A stretch of DNA of 64,000 nucleotides. Origin: Pigmentiphaga sp. (GTDB taxonomy: Bacteria; Pseudomonadota; Gammaproteobacteria; Burkholderiales; Burkholderiaceae_B). This document shows, piece by piece, positions 33,467 through 42,741 of the stretch. Position numbers and translations under genes: made by a program. The stretch lies in contig JALOAI010000012.1 of assembly GCA_023228945.1 (NCBI GenBank), positions 1 to 64,000 of the forward strand, in the 5' to 3' direction. The notes below the pieces were generated by a model, which made no database searches, had not been told where the DNA came from, and saw nothing but the letters and a program-made list of their open reading frames with translations. Positions within the stretch are counted from its first letter, which is position 1. Each line of letters starts with the position of its first letter.

Positions 33467-33967
33467 AGCCCCCATTGGCTCCATGCCGATCAGATCGATG
33501 ACCCCGTAGTCCACCCCCGCCTGGCTCAACAGCGCCGTGACCTGTCCTCGATGATGGGTTTGATGATTGAAGAAATGCAGGACGGCCAGCCCCAATGGGC
33601 AGCGCTTATCCTGGCGGGCCGTAAAACTGGTGTATCGCAGCTCGCTTTGCAGCGAGACCGGCGTGAGGGCATCGGCCCAGGCGATGATAGCCGTGTCGGT
33701 GTCGGCCCACGCCGCGGCCAGTTCGGCGGCGTCGGGGTAAAGCTCCTGGTCCAGTCCTTCGACCGAATAAGGGATGCCGGAGAATCGGCCCATCCAGATC
33801 CGGTCAGCGACCAGCAGATGGTTGAAAGTCCCGTGGATGGAACCGAAGAACGAACCCCGGTTGCGGCGATACTCGGCGTCGGGAAGCTGGCTGGCGGCGC
33901 GATAAAGCTTCTGGTTGGCCCACCGATTGTAGCGGGCCATCAGTTTGGCGCTGTCGGGTGTCATCAT
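33464..33967 (-). CDS. DinB-family metalloprotein
   Basis: A 167-residue four-helix-bundle DinB/DUF664 protein. The three-His metal site fits FNHLLVADRIW and FNHQTHHRGQ. Related proteins are thiol-dependent transferases or damage-induced proteins; the role is unknown here. Two adjacent ATG codons (33967, 33964) follow GGGAGAG. It is in a same-strand run with the HAD phosphatase upstream (40-bp gap). Confidence 0.85.
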   Translation of the reverse strand: MMTPDSAKLMARYNRWANQKLYRAASQLPDAEYRRNRGSFFGSIHGTFNHLLVADRIWMGRFSGIPYSVEGLDQELYPDAAELAAAWADTDTAIIAWADALTPVSLQSELRYTSFTARQDKRCPLGLAVLHFFNHQTHHRGQVTALLSQAGVDYGVIDLIGMEPMGA

Positions 33968-34007
33968 CGATTCTCTCCCTCAAGTGATTCGCGCCCGCCC
34001 GGTTCGA

Positions 34008-34706
34008 TCAACCGGGGCGCTCGGCGAACTCATGTCCTGCAAGCAGGTCGGGCAACGCCCGCATGTCGGTGAACACCGCCACCGCGCCGACGGCCAGCAG
34101 AGCCTCGGCGCCGCTATGGCCGGCTTCCGGCGGGCTATAGCCGAAGACGGTGGCGCCAGCGGCCACGCCGGCGGTGGCGCCGGTCACGGTGTCTTCCACC
34201 ACGGCGCAGCGACGGGGCGCCACGCCCAGGCCGTTGGCGGCTGCCAGGTACACATCCGGGAACGGCTTGCTGCGCGGCATCTCCTGGCCGCTATACACCT
34301 GACTCTCGAAACTCGGCAGAAGGCCGGTTTTGCGTAGCTGCAGCAGGATCTTGCCGCGGTCGGCGCCGGAAGCCACCGCGATGCGGCCCCGCAACCGCGA
34401 GCTCAGGGTATCTACGGCCGCCTTGGCGCCCGGCACCGCGACCAGCTCGCGCGCCAGCGCATCGTCGCGGCGGGCGCGAAATCCGGCCAGCCAGTCTTCG
34501 GTCAGCGCAAAGCCCGTTTGTTCCTGGATCAGGGCAGCCTGGTCTTTCACCATTTTGCCGATGAAGCGCTCCATGGTTTCGTGCACCGAGATCGGCCAGC
34601 CCAGCTCGCCGAGCATCTCCGCCAGCACACGGCAAGTGATGGGTTCGGAATCAACGAGCACGCCATCGCAATCGAAAAGTATGGCGTCGAAGGGAAACTC
34701 GGGCAT
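34008..34706 (-). CDS. HAD-superfamily phosphatase (PGP/beta-PGM-like)
   Basis: A 232-residue haloacid-dehalogenase hydrolase with an alpha-helical cap. Motif I ILFDCDGVLVDSE, motif II AVASGAD, motif III Lys in SKPFPDVYL, and motif IV VVEDTVTG. The fold and motifs suit small sugar phosphates or phosphoglycolate. ATG 34706 is used instead of a TTG 15 bp upstream. Probably in the same transcript as dinB downstream. Confidence 0.85.
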   Translation of the reverse strand: MPEFPFDAILFDCDGVLVDSEPITCRVLAEMLGELGWPISVHETMERFIGKMVKDQAALIQEQTGFALTEDWLAGFRARRDDALARELVAVPGAKAAVDTLSSRLRGRIAVASGADRGKILLQLRKTGLLPSFESQVYSGQEMPRSKPFPDVYLAAANGLGVAPRRCAVVEDTVTGATAGVAAGATVFGYSPPEAGHSGAEALLAVGAVAVFTDMRALPDLLAGHEFAERPG

Positions 34707-34754
34707 GGCGGGGTCGGGCAAGATGGCAAGGTGGATAGGATAGCGCGATTGGCA

Positions 34755-35297
34755 CTAGCGGGCTGGCGGCTTTGCCTTCGCTTCGAGGATGGCGTCCCAC
34801 TGCGCCGCCGCCTCGCGCAGTTTGTCGACGGCGGCATAGAGAGCTTGCCGCTCCTGGGGTTCCAGGACGGAGAGGAAATGCCGCTGTCGCTCCAGGGTGA
34901 GCGGCCGGACGCGATTCAAGAGCTGGCGGCCGGCTTTGGTCAGCGTGAGCGTGGTGCTGCGCGCGTCGCCCGGGGTGGCGCCGATGGTGATGATCCCCAG
35001 CTCTTCGAGCGATCGCGCCGATCGGTGCAGCAGCCCCTTGTTGACATCCGTGGCCTCCACCAGCCGCGCAAAGGTGGACGGCCCGTTCTGAAGCATGGCA
35101 ATGATCCGCCATTCGCTCAAGCTGACCCCCGCGCTTTCCCTCAAAAAGCGGGACCATTGCCGCTCGAAAACGTTAGACAAGAGGTTTACGCGGAACGTGA
35201 GATACAGCTCGAGCGGCAGGTCGGCGCTGGCCTCCAGTTGTTCCAGGGGGTCCTGCCAAGGAGCCGGAGCTTCTTTGGGGGTGCGCATGGTTGTCAT
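34755..35297 (-). CDS. MarR-family transcriptional regulator
   Basis: A 180-residue MarR repressor with the winged-helix core SLSEWRIIAMLQ, NKGLLHRSARSLEELGII and the wing DARSTTLTLTKAG. It is divergent from the sulfatase gene. A 24-bp near-perfect palindrome at 35461-35484 lies between them, the expected size of a MarR-dimer site. It likely controls the sulfatase and the Bug receptor behind it. Confidence 0.88.
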   Translation of the reverse strand: MTTMRTPKEAPAPWQDPLEQLEASADLPLELYLTFRVNLLSNVFERQWSRFLRESAGVSLSEWRIIAMLQNGPSTFARLVEATDVNKGLLHRSARSLEELGIITIGATPGDARSTTLTLTKAGRQLLNRVRPLTLERQRHFLSVLEPQERQALYAAVDKLREAAAQWDAILEAKAKPPAR

Positions 35298-35460
35298 GGT
35301 CTCGCGGGGCTCCTGGGCGGCTTGCGACCGCCGTCGGCTCGAGGATACCGCACTCGTCGACGCCCGCCTCCGGCCGCGGTGACGCCCACACGATCGCCGC
35401 CCGGTTTCGTGCGCGCCCCCTCTGCCTGCGACTTCGACGAGGCCCTTGCGGTCATGATCT

Positions 35461-35484
35461 ATTTCGTTTACTAGTATACGAAAT
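35461..35484. promoter_or_regulatory. MarR operator between marR-like and sulfatase genes
   Basis: A 24-bp palindrome with arms ATTTCGTTTACT and AGTATACGAAAT; only one pair of positions breaks the symmetry. It is AT-rich against a GC-rich background, 49 bp upstream of the sulfatase start. Confidence 0.75.
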
Positions 35485-35532
35485 CATGCCATACTCGTCC
35501 CATGCCCACTTCAGGAACGGGACGTAACCCTC

Positions 35533-37086
35533 ATGACCCATGCCACGACCCCCAAGCGCCGACCCAATATTCTTCTCATCACCAGCGACCAGCATCGGGG
35601 AGACGCCTACGGCTTCGAAGGCACAGGTGTCCATACGCCCCATCTCGACCTGCTGGCGAAGCAGGGCACCCGGTTCTCGGCCTGCATCACGCCCAATGTC
35701 GTGTGCCAGCCGTCGCGGGCGTCGATCCTGACGGGCCTGCTGCCGCTCACCCATGGGGTGCACGACAACGGCATCGAGCTGGATGAAGACATCGCCGATC
35801 GCGGCTTCGCGGGTTCGCTGGGCCGTTCCGGCTATGCCACGACCTTCATCGGCAAAGGACACTTCTCCACCTACCACACTCATCAGCCCACCAACCGGCC
35901 CGAGAACATCGCCGGGTCGGCGCTCTACGATGCCGACTGGAACGGCCCCTACATGGGCTTCGAGAAGGTCGACATGATGCTGACGGGGCACAATTATTGG
36001 TTGCCCGAGCGCGCGCCCCGGGGCCTGCAATACGAGCGCTGGTATCGCGGCGATGGTCTGGCCGACCTGAAGGATGCGCTGTACAAACAACGCCTCGGCG
36101 ACGATGGCGGCGCCGCCCAAACGCATCATTCGGGGTTGCCCATAGCCTGGCACAACTCGAGCTGGGTTGGCGATCGCACGGTCGAACTGTTGCGGGAGCA
36201 CAAGCGCAGCGGCGCCCGGCCCTTCTGTGCCTGGGTGTCGTTTCCCGACCCTCACCACCCCTTCGATGCGCCGGTACCCTGGAGCCTGCTGCATGCGCCG
36301 CAAAACGTGCGCCTGCCCGAGCATCGCAGCCGGGATTTCGATCGCCGCCCGTGGTGGCATCGGGCCTCGATCGAAACGCCGCCGGGCATGTCCGGCGAAA
36401 TGGGGCGTGTACGGCAGGAGTACTCCCGCATCGGGCCCCAGACCGACGATCAGCTGCGGCACATGATCGCCAATTACTACGGCATGATCTCGCTCATCGA
36501 TCATCATGTCGGGCGCATCCTGACCACGCTGAACGAACTCGGACTGGACGAAAACACCATCGTCATCTTCACGTCCGACCACGGCGAATGGCTGGGTGAC
36601 CACGGCTTGGTCCTCAAGGGCCCGATGTTCTACGAAGGGCTCCTGCGCATCGGTCTGATCGTGCGCGGCCCCGGCGTCCCCGAGGATCAGGTCGTCGCCG
36701 ATCCCGTCTCCACCCTCGACCTCGCGGCGACGCTGGCCGATTATGCCGGCGCACCCAATGAGTCGGCCCGGCACAGCACCAGCTTGCGCCCGCTGCTGGA
36801 GGGCCGCGGCCACCGGGATCATGCCTATAGCGAGTGGAAGCTCGGCCCCGCGCGCTGCGGGGTTGCCCTCGATTTGCGCGCCGTGCGCACCCGCGACGCC
36901 AAGCTCACGCTGGAGCTGGAGTCGGGCGAAGGCGAGCTGTACCTGCTGGACGAAGATCCCCACGAAATGGTGAACCGCTTCCACGACCCGGCCTGCAAGG
37001 GCATCCGCGCCGAACTGACCGACCGGATCCAGGCGCGTCCGAACGACATTCGCGACCCGCTGCCGCAACCCATAGGCGCGGGCTGA
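35533..37086 (+). CDS. Type I sulfatase/phosphonate monoester hydrolase-like enzyme
   Basis: A 517-residue alkaline-phosphatase-fold sulfatase, cytoplasmic as no signal peptide is seen. The formylglycine motif CQPSRASILTG places the modified Cys at residue 58, so it needs a maturase such as FGE, not seen nearby. Metal residues fit SDQHRGD at 18-24 and TSDHGEWLGDHG near 350. Substrates may be choline sulfate, aryl sulfates or phosphonate esters. It is divergent from MarR and 102 bp upstream of a Bug receptor on the same strand, suggesting uptake and hydrolysis of the same class of compound. Confidence 0.87.
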   Translation: MTHATTPKRRPNILLITSDQHRGDAYGFEGTGVHTPHLDLLAKQGTRFSACITPNVVCQPSRASILTGLLPLTHGVHDNGIELDEDIADRGFAGSLGRSGYATTFIGKGHFSTYHTHQPTNRPENIAGSALYDADWNGPYMGFEKVDMMLTGHNYWLPERAPRGLQYERWYRGDGLADLKDALYKQRLGDDGGAAQTHHSGLPIAWHNSSWVGDRTVELLREHKRSGARPFCAWVSFPDPHHPFDAPVPWSLLHAPQNVRLPEHRSRDFDRRPWWHRASIETPPGMSGEMGRVRQEYSRIGPQTDDQLRHMIANYYGMISLIDHHVGRILTTLNELGLDENTIVIFTSDHGEWLGDHGLVLKGPMFYEGLLRIGLIVRGPGVPEDQVVADPVSTLDLAATLADYAGAPNESARHSTSLRPLLEGRGHRDHAYSEWKLGPARCGVALDLRAVRTRDAKLTLELESGEGELYLLDEDPHEMVNRFHDPACKGIRAELTDRIQARPNDIRDPLPQPIGAG

Positions 37087-37188
37087 AGCCGCCAACGCGC
37101 AAGCGCCCTGGCCCAGGATGACTCGAGAGCCTCGCGTTCTGGCGCCAGCGCCCCACCCGACGGGGCTCGATCATTATGGAGACAAATC

Positions 37189-38163
37189 TTGAAATCTCTC
37201 TCAACGACTATTGCCGCCACAGTCTTCGGCCTGGGCACCGCCCTGGCCTCGTCCGCCTTCGCGCAGCAGTCCGACACCATCCGGCTGGTGGTGGGTTTTC
37301 CGCCGGGAGGCGTGGTGGACGTGGTGGCGCGCACCTTTGCCGAGCATGCCCGGCAGGCCACCGATCACACCCTGGTGGTGGAGAACCGGCCCGGGGCCAG
37401 CGGCAAGCTGGCCATCGACACCGTTCTGAATGCGCCAGCGGACGGCCTGACCGTGCTGATCGCGCCCGCGAGCATGATGGAGCTCACGCCCATGGTGATT
37501 CCCTCGGCCAACTATGATCCGATCGAGGACATGGTGGCGTTGGGCGGCCTCGCCGAGTATGGCTTCGGCGTGGCGGCCGGCCCGTCGTCGGGCACGACGA
37601 CCATCGATGAATATCGCGACTGGGCCGCCGCCAATCCCGGCATGAGCAACTTCGCCACGCCGGGCCAGGGAACTCCCCAGCACTTTCTGGGGGCGCAGCT
37701 CCAGAACCTGCTCGGCGTCGAACTCATGCACGTGCCCTACCGGGGCGGCGCCGCGGCGATCAACGATGTGCTGGGCGGGCAGGTACCGCTGTTCATCACG
37801 ACGGAACAATTGCTCATCCCCTACGAGGGGCAAGGCAAGCTGCATACGCTGTTCATTACCTCGCCCCAGCGCAACCCCTTGATGCCGAATGTGCCTACCA
37901 GCAAGGAGGTGGGCCTGCCCCAGCTCGAAACCATGGATTGGTTTGGCGTTTTCCTGAAGGCGGACACGCCCGCCGAAAAGACGCAGGCCCTGACATCGCA
38001 GGTCAGGCAAGTGCTCGCCTCGCAGCCGTACATTAAGGCCATCAACAAGCTGGGATACGCGGTGCCCGAGAAACAGGCCGATGATTTTTCCGAACTGATG
38101 CGAACGGAAATCCAGGCCTGGGAAGATCGCCTGAAGCTGTCGGGCTTCAATCCCAACGAATGA
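37189..38163 (+). CDS. Bug-family periplasmic receptor 2
   Basis: A 324-residue Bug receptor. Signal peptide MKSLSTTIAATVFGLGTALA with cleavage around AFAQQ; mature part SDTIRLVVGFPPGGVVDVVA and LVVENRPGASGKLAID are the conserved strands. The start is TTG at 37189 with GGAG eight bases upstream; no ATG exists in frame nearby. It follows the sulfatase. A GC palindrome CCGCACCGGTGCGG lies 16 bp after the stop codon and may serve in termination or regulation. Confidence 0.88.
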   Translation: MKSLSTTIAATVFGLGTALASSAFAQQSDTIRLVVGFPPGGVVDVVARTFAEHARQATDHTLVVENRPGASGKLAIDTVLNAPADGLTVLIAPASMMELTPMVIPSANYDPIEDMVALGGLAEYGFGVAAGPSSGTTTIDEYRDWAAANPGMSNFATPGQGTPQHFLGAQLQNLLGVELMHVPYRGGAAAINDVLGGQVPLFITTEQLLIPYEGQGKLHTLFITSPQRNPLMPNVPTSKEVGLPQLETMDWFGVFLKADTPAEKTQALTSQVRQVLASQPYIKAINKLGYAVPEKQADDFSELMRTEIQAWEDRLKLSGFNPNE

Positions 38164-38349
38164 GGCCGGTCGGGCACGCCGCACCGGTGCGGGCACGGGC
38201 TGTGCGCCGGCCCTTCCGGGCATGAGGGGATAACCGCCACCAGAAAGGAGCATGACCCAGGCGGCGGGACCAACTCCGCTGTGGGCTCGAGACACACGGC
38301 GGGGCTGGCGAGCCCGGCCGCGCATGATGCCACCCGCCCAGCGCAGGGC

Positions 38350-39132
38350 TTATTCCATGAACCAGCCGTGGCTGACCACCAGCGATTGGCCGGTCATGGC
38401 GTTGCTCTTGGCGGCGGCGAAGTAGAGCACGGCATCGGCGACGTCGTCGGTGGTGGTGAACTGGCCATCGACGGTGTCCTTGAGCATGATGTTCTTGATC
38501 ACTTCTTCTTCGGTGATGCCGAACTCCTGCGCCTGCTCGGGAATCTGCTTGTCCACCAGCGGCGTGCGCACGAAGCCCGGACACACGACGTTGGCCGTGA
38601 CGTTGTGCTCGGCGCCCTCCTTGGCCAATACCTTGGCCAGGCCCAGCAAGCCGTGCTTGGCGGTGACGTAGGGCGCCTTGAGCTTGGAAGCCTCTTTGGA
38701 ATGCACCGAGCCCATGTAGATGACCCGGCCGTAGCTGGCCGCGTACATATGCTTGAGGCAGGCGCGGGTGGTAAGGAAGGCGCCGTCGAGGTGGATGGAC
38801 AGCAGCTTCTTCCAATCCGCAAACGGGAAGTCGACCAGCGGCTTGACGATCTGGATGCCGGCATTGCTGACCAGCACGTCGACCTTGCCGTACTTGGCCA
38901 CGACGTCGGCCACGCCCTTCTCCACCTGCGCTTCGTCGGTCACGTTCATCGCCACCGCGAAGGCGTCGGCGCCGGTTGCCCGGATGCCGGCGGCGGTGGC
39001 CTCGGCGGCCTCCAGGTTGAGATCGGCAATGACCGGAGTACCGCCCTCGGCGGCAAAGCGGATTGCGATTTCTTTGCCGATACCGCTGGCGGAACCGGTG
39101 ATGAGGCCGATCTTTCCATCAAAACGAGCCAT
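38350..39132 (-). CDS. D-3-hydroxybutyrate dehydrogenase
   Basis: A 260-residue short-chain dehydrogenase converting 3-hydroxybutyrate to acetoacetate with NAD(+), used in polyhydroxybutyrate turnover. TGSASGIG is the cofactor loop, VSNAGIQ follows, and the catalytic Ser and YVTAKHG supply the Tyr/Lys pair. The C-terminal DTVDGQFTTTDDVADAV and GQSLVVSHGWFME match bdhA/hbdH proteins. It follows the patatin gene by 53 bp on the same strand, an arrangement I know from related betaproteobacteria, suggesting linked storage-polymer or lipid metabolism. Confidence 0.87.
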   Translation of the reverse strand: MARFDGKIGLITGSASGIGKEIAIRFAAEGGTPVIADLNLEAAEATAAGIRATGADAFAVAMNVTDEAQVEKGVADVVAKYGKVDVLVSNAGIQIVKPLVDFPFADWKKLLSIHLDGAFLTTRACLKHMYAASYGRVIYMGSVHSKEASKLKAPYVTAKHGLLGLAKVLAKEGAEHNVTANVVCPGFVRTPLVDKQIPEQAQEFGITEEEVIKNIMLKDTVDGQFTTTDDVADAVLYFAAAKSNAMTGQSLVVSHGWFME

Positions 39133-39185
39133 GATGCAATTTCCTTTTCAAGTGTGGGATGAGTCGCCGGCCTGACGGAGAATCG

Positions 39186-40349
39186 CTAGCGGCGCTTCGG
39201 CTCCCGTAGTTCAGACAGATCGAAGGTGGCAACGCCGTCGGGGGTGGCGGGCCGCTGCAAGACTTCGGGATGACGCAAGGTGAGCACGGCGTCATCGTAG
39301 CCCGCCGCCCAATGCTCTTCCATCGTGGCGCGCGAGAACTCGTAATCCTTGCAGGCGCCTTCGTAGCGCTTGGCACGGTATATCAAGTGGGCGATGTTGT
39401 AGACCTTGTCGTCGGCGGCGGCGACGAGCTTGCGCAGTTCGGGATCATCGTCGGTCTTGAGCGAGTCGGGAACCCGCTCGAGCAAGCGCGCCAGGGCGCG
39501 GCGCAGGCCTTGCGCCTTACGAAACTGGTCGGTGCCATGGCGCGTTCGGCTCGAGAACCGGATGTCCTTGAGCCGGACATCCTGGCTGATGAGGTCTTGG
39601 GGGTACTCCCCCCTGGCGCTCCAGAGATCCACCTGGAAAGCCAGCGTGTCTTGCCGGGGCTGGCTTTCCAGCACCCATTGCAACGGTGTGTTGGACACCA
39701 GCCCGCCATCCCAATAGAACTCCCCGTCGATCTCGATGGCGGGGAAGCCCGGAGGCAGCGCACCGCTGGCCATCACGTGGCGGGGGTCGATGACATGCGT
39801 GGCGGTATCGAAATACACGAAATTGCCGGTGGTGACGTTCACCGCGCCAACACTGCAGCGCATCCCGCCGGCGTTGATGCGGTCGAAGTCGACCAGGCGC
39901 TCCAGGGTGGCCCGCAGCGGCTTGGTATCGTAGAAGCTCTGGGCGCCCTCGGTGCCGCTGGGCGCCAGCCATGGCGAGATGGCGCGAGGCCGGAAAAAGC
40001 CCGGCGCGCCCCCGAGCAGCGTGCCGAACGCCCACATCTGGTTGATCCAGCCCCGGGAAAGATCGCCGCTCCAGCCCCCGCTGCCCAGCAGGGGCGACCA
40101 CAACGCCGGCGGAATCAGTGGCGCCGAGGTAATCGACTCCCAGAATGCACGCAAGGCATCCACGCGTTTTTTGGGCGGGTTACCGGCGATCAGCGCGGAA
40201 TTGATGGCGCCGATCGAAATCCCGGCCACCCAATCGGGGTGCAGCTTCGCCTCGGCCAAGGCCTGGTACACACCCGCTTGATACGAGCCCAGGGCGCCGC
40301 CTCCCTGCAACAGCAATGCGATGCATTCGAACGGAGGGCGTGTGCTCAT
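39186..40349 (-). CDS. Patatin-like phospholipase with DUF3734 tail
   Basis: A 387-residue patatin-family acyl hydrolase. Oxyanion loop QGGGALGSYQAGVY, nucleophile GISIG (Ser-Asp dyad type), and the aspartate in WDGGLVSNTPLQW. The last about 130 residues match the DUF3734 extension (LKDIRFSSRTRHG, HLIYRAKRYEG, WAAGYDDA). ATG 40349 gives the N-terminus MSTRPPFECIALLLQGGG; a GTG at 40379 would add ten residues. No signal peptide. It probably acts on membrane lipid or polymer-associated esters, in operon with hydroxybutyrate dehydrogenase. Confidence 0.83.
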   Translation of the reverse strand: MSTRPPFECIALLLQGGGALGSYQAGVYQALAEAKLHPDWVAGISIGAINSALIAGNPPKKRVDALRAFWESITSAPLIPPALWSPLLGSGGWSGDLSRGWINQMWAFGTLLGGAPGFFRPRAISPWLAPSGTEGAQSFYDTKPLRATLERLVDFDRINAGGMRCSVGAVNVTTGNFVYFDTATHVIDPRHVMASGALPPGFPAIEIDGEFYWDGGLVSNTPLQWVLESQPRQDTLAFQVDLWSARGEYPQDLISQDVRLKDIRFSSRTRHGTDQFRKAQGLRRALARLLERVPDSLKTDDDPELRKLVAAADDKVYNIAHLIYRAKRYEGACKDYEFSRATMEEHWAAGYDDAVLTLRHPEVLQRPATPDGVATFDLSELREPKRR

Positions 40350-40636
40350 CTGCAGATCCAGGCCAAAAAATCGACTCACGCGGGCATTCTCTTATAGCAC
40401 ACCGCTTTTTCGTTTTCGGCGGGAATCCCGGCCCCGATAGGAATCGATCATTCGGCGCATCGTCGCGACGCAGGCCCCCGATGCATATGGCGATCATGAT
40501 GCCGCTGGGCGGTTCGGCGCCAGCCCTTGACCGCAGCCGCGTAAATCACCGTATCATTTGCGCGGCATCGGTGGGCGGCCTCCCGTTTCCGCATAACGGC
40601 GCGGCCCGCTGGAGGGCTCGCACTCCTTGAGGGAAT

Positions 40637-41695
40637 ATGACACTTTTCCGCACTACAAAAGGCTGGGATCTCGAATCCATGTCATCCGCCAGTTTCGGTC
40701 TGGTCATGGCAACGGGCATCGTGTCCCTGGCGGCGCACCTGCTGGCCTGGTCGACGGTTGCTCAGTTCCTGTTCGATCTGAACACCGTCTTTTTCGTCGT
40801 CCTGTGGATCCTGACGGTCTGGCGCATGATCCGCTACCCCAGGCGCTTCTTTCGCGATATGGGCGACCATGTGAGCGGGCCCGGTTTTTTCACCCTGGTG
40901 GCGGCGGCCAGCATCCTGGGCAGCCAGTTCGTGGTGCTGGACAGCGACTATCGCCTGGGCAGTTGGCTGTGGATACTGGCCGGCGTACTCTGGGCGGTTC
41001 TCACCTACGCCATCTTTGCCGCGCTGACAATTCGTACCGACAAACCTCCGCTGGACCGGGGCCTGAGCGGCAGTTGGCTGCTCGCGATCGTGGCGACCCA
41101 GTCGATCTCGGTGCTGGGCGGCCTGTTGGCCGGCCCGGAAGGCCCGCTGAGCCCGCATTTCCTGAACTTCCTGGCCCTGGCCATGTGGCTGTGGGGCGGC
41201 ATGCTCTATATCTTCATCATGGGGCTCATCTTTTTTCGCTATTTATTCCTGCGGTTTTCGCCCGCGGATCTCTCGCCCTCGTACTGGATCAACATGGGCG
41301 CCATGGCCATTTCCACACTGGCCGGCGCGCAGCTCATCGCCAATGCCCCCGAGTCGCCACTTTTGCTGGCCATCCTGCCTTTCGTCAAGGGCCTGACCCT
41401 GCTGTTCTGGGCGGCGGGCACCTGGTGGATTCCGCTGCTTCTCGTACTGGGCTTCTGGCGGCATGTCTGCATGCGCTACCCCATCCACTACGATCCCTTG
41501 TACTGGGGCGTGGTCTTCCCCTTCGGCATGTATGCGGCCGCCACCCATAGCCTGCTCCATGTGCTGGATCTGGACTTCCTGCATTGGGTGCCGCATCTTT
41601 TTCTGTATGCGGCGATGGTTGCCTGGGTGGTGGCCTTCACGGGCCTGGTGCTCGATGTCTGGCGGCGCTTCGCCCGGTCGCGCCAGCTAGCCTGA
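40637..41695 (+). CDS. TDT-family (TehA/SLAC1-like) transporter
   Basis: A 352-residue membrane protein with about ten predicted helices and no signal peptide, of the tellurite-resistance/dicarboxylate transporter family. Features: SASFGLVMATGIVS in helix 1, LWILTVWRMIRYPRRF after helix 2, and a run of aromatic helices to the end. Family members conduct anions, dicarboxylates or C4 acids. ATG 40637 has GAGGG upstream. It stands alone, convergent with a Bug receptor. The 287 bp before it hold no gene. Confidence 0.8.
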   Translation: MTLFRTTKGWDLESMSSASFGLVMATGIVSLAAHLLAWSTVAQFLFDLNTVFFVVLWILTVWRMIRYPRRFFRDMGDHVSGPGFFTLVAAASILGSQFVVLDSDYRLGSWLWILAGVLWAVLTYAIFAALTIRTDKPPLDRGLSGSWLLAIVATQSISVLGGLLAGPEGPLSPHFLNFLALAMWLWGGMLYIFIMGLIFFRYLFLRFSPADLSPSYWINMGAMAISTLAGAQLIANAPESPLLLAILPFVKGLTLLFWAAGTWWIPLLLVLGFWRHVCMRYPIHYDPLYWGVVFPFGMYAAATHSLLHVLDLDFLHWVPHLFLYAAMVAWVVAFTGLVLDVWRRFARSRQLA

Positions 41696-41753
41696 CCCTC
41701 ATGCATCCAACGCCGGCAGCCAGCGTGGCGGCCGGGCTGGTCCGGCGGCTCCT

Positions 41754-42719
41754 TCAGTTGACCGTCACGTTGAACTCGCGGACCAGTTGGCCGCTCACTT
41801 CGACTTCGCGAGCCAATGATTGTCCGAACGCTTCCGGACTCTCGAATACCGGCTCCAGACCCTGGTCCCGCAGCCATTTTGTCACCTCGGGCTCGGCCAG
41901 GATGGCTTGAACATCCGCATGCACCTTGTCGATCACCGGCTGTGGAGTGCCGGCTGGCGCCAGGATGCCGAACCAGCTGGCTTCGCGCAGCCCCGGCACT
42001 CCCAGCTCGACAAATGTCGGTACGTCCGGCAGAACCTTGGAGCGTTGCGGCGCCACCAGGCCCAGCGCGCGAACACGGCCTTCCCGAATATGGGGCAATG
42101 CGGTTCCCACCGAGTTAAAGCTCGACTCTACGTGGCCTCCCAACATGTCGGCCAAAGAGAGGGCCTCCCCTTTGAACGGTACGGGGAGTATGTCGATCCC
42201 GGTTTCCTTGCCCAATATCAAGCTATTGAAATGGAAACCCGAACCCACGCCGAAGTTGCCAACCTCCAGTGGGCGCTCGCGCTGCTTCACGTCCTCGACC
42301 AACTGCTCCAGGGTTTGGTAAGGAGAATCGGACCGGACGACCAGAATGACTTCCGGAGCGGCCATCTTGACCACGGGAGCAAAGTCGGTGATTGGATCGT
42401 AAGGGGTTTGCGGATGGAGCAGCTTGGCCACCCCGTGCGAGCTGAAGGTCGACAGCAGCGTGTAGCCATCCGGCGCGGCGGTGGCAACCATCCCCGCGCC
42501 GATGCGCGTCGTCCCTCCCGGCCGGTTCTCCACGACCACGGGCTGCCCCCATTGCTGGCTAAGGCGATCGGCCAACAAGCGGGTAATACGATCGGGGCTG
42601 CTCCCGGGAGGGCCTGGCAGGACGACACGAACCGGCTTCTCGGGCCATTCGGCCTGGGCGGGAGCCGCCGCCAGGGAAAATGCCAAAGCGGGCAACAGGC
42701 ACAGCAGACGGAACTTCAT
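41754..42719 (-). CDS. Bug-family periplasmic receptor 3
   Basis: A 321-residue Bug receptor. Signal peptide MKFRLLCLLPALAFSLAAAP with cleavage after AQA; mature WPEKPVRVVLPGPPGSSPDR and VVVENRPGGTTRIGAG are diagnostic. It is the last gene of a five-gene minus-strand unit that starts with flavin reductase, 22 bp after an alpha/beta hydrolase. It probably delivers the compound degraded by this unit. Confidence 0.88.
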   Translation of the reverse strand: MKFRLLCLLPALAFSLAAAPAQAEWPEKPVRVVLPGPPGSSPDRITRLLADRLSQQWGQPVVVENRPGGTTRIGAGMVATAAPDGYTLLSTFSSHGVAKLLHPQTPYDPITDFAPVVKMAAPEVILVVRSDSPYQTLEQLVEDVKQRERPLEVGNFGVGSGFHFNSLILGKETGIDILPVPFKGEALSLADMLGGHVESSFNSVGTALPHIREGRVRALGLVAPQRSKVLPDVPTFVELGVPGLREASWFGILAPAGTPQPVIDKVHADVQAILAEPEVTKWLRDQGLEPVFESPEAFGQSLAREVEVSGQLVREFNVTVN

Positions 42720-42741
42720 GTGAGAGTCTCCTCGGGTTGAA

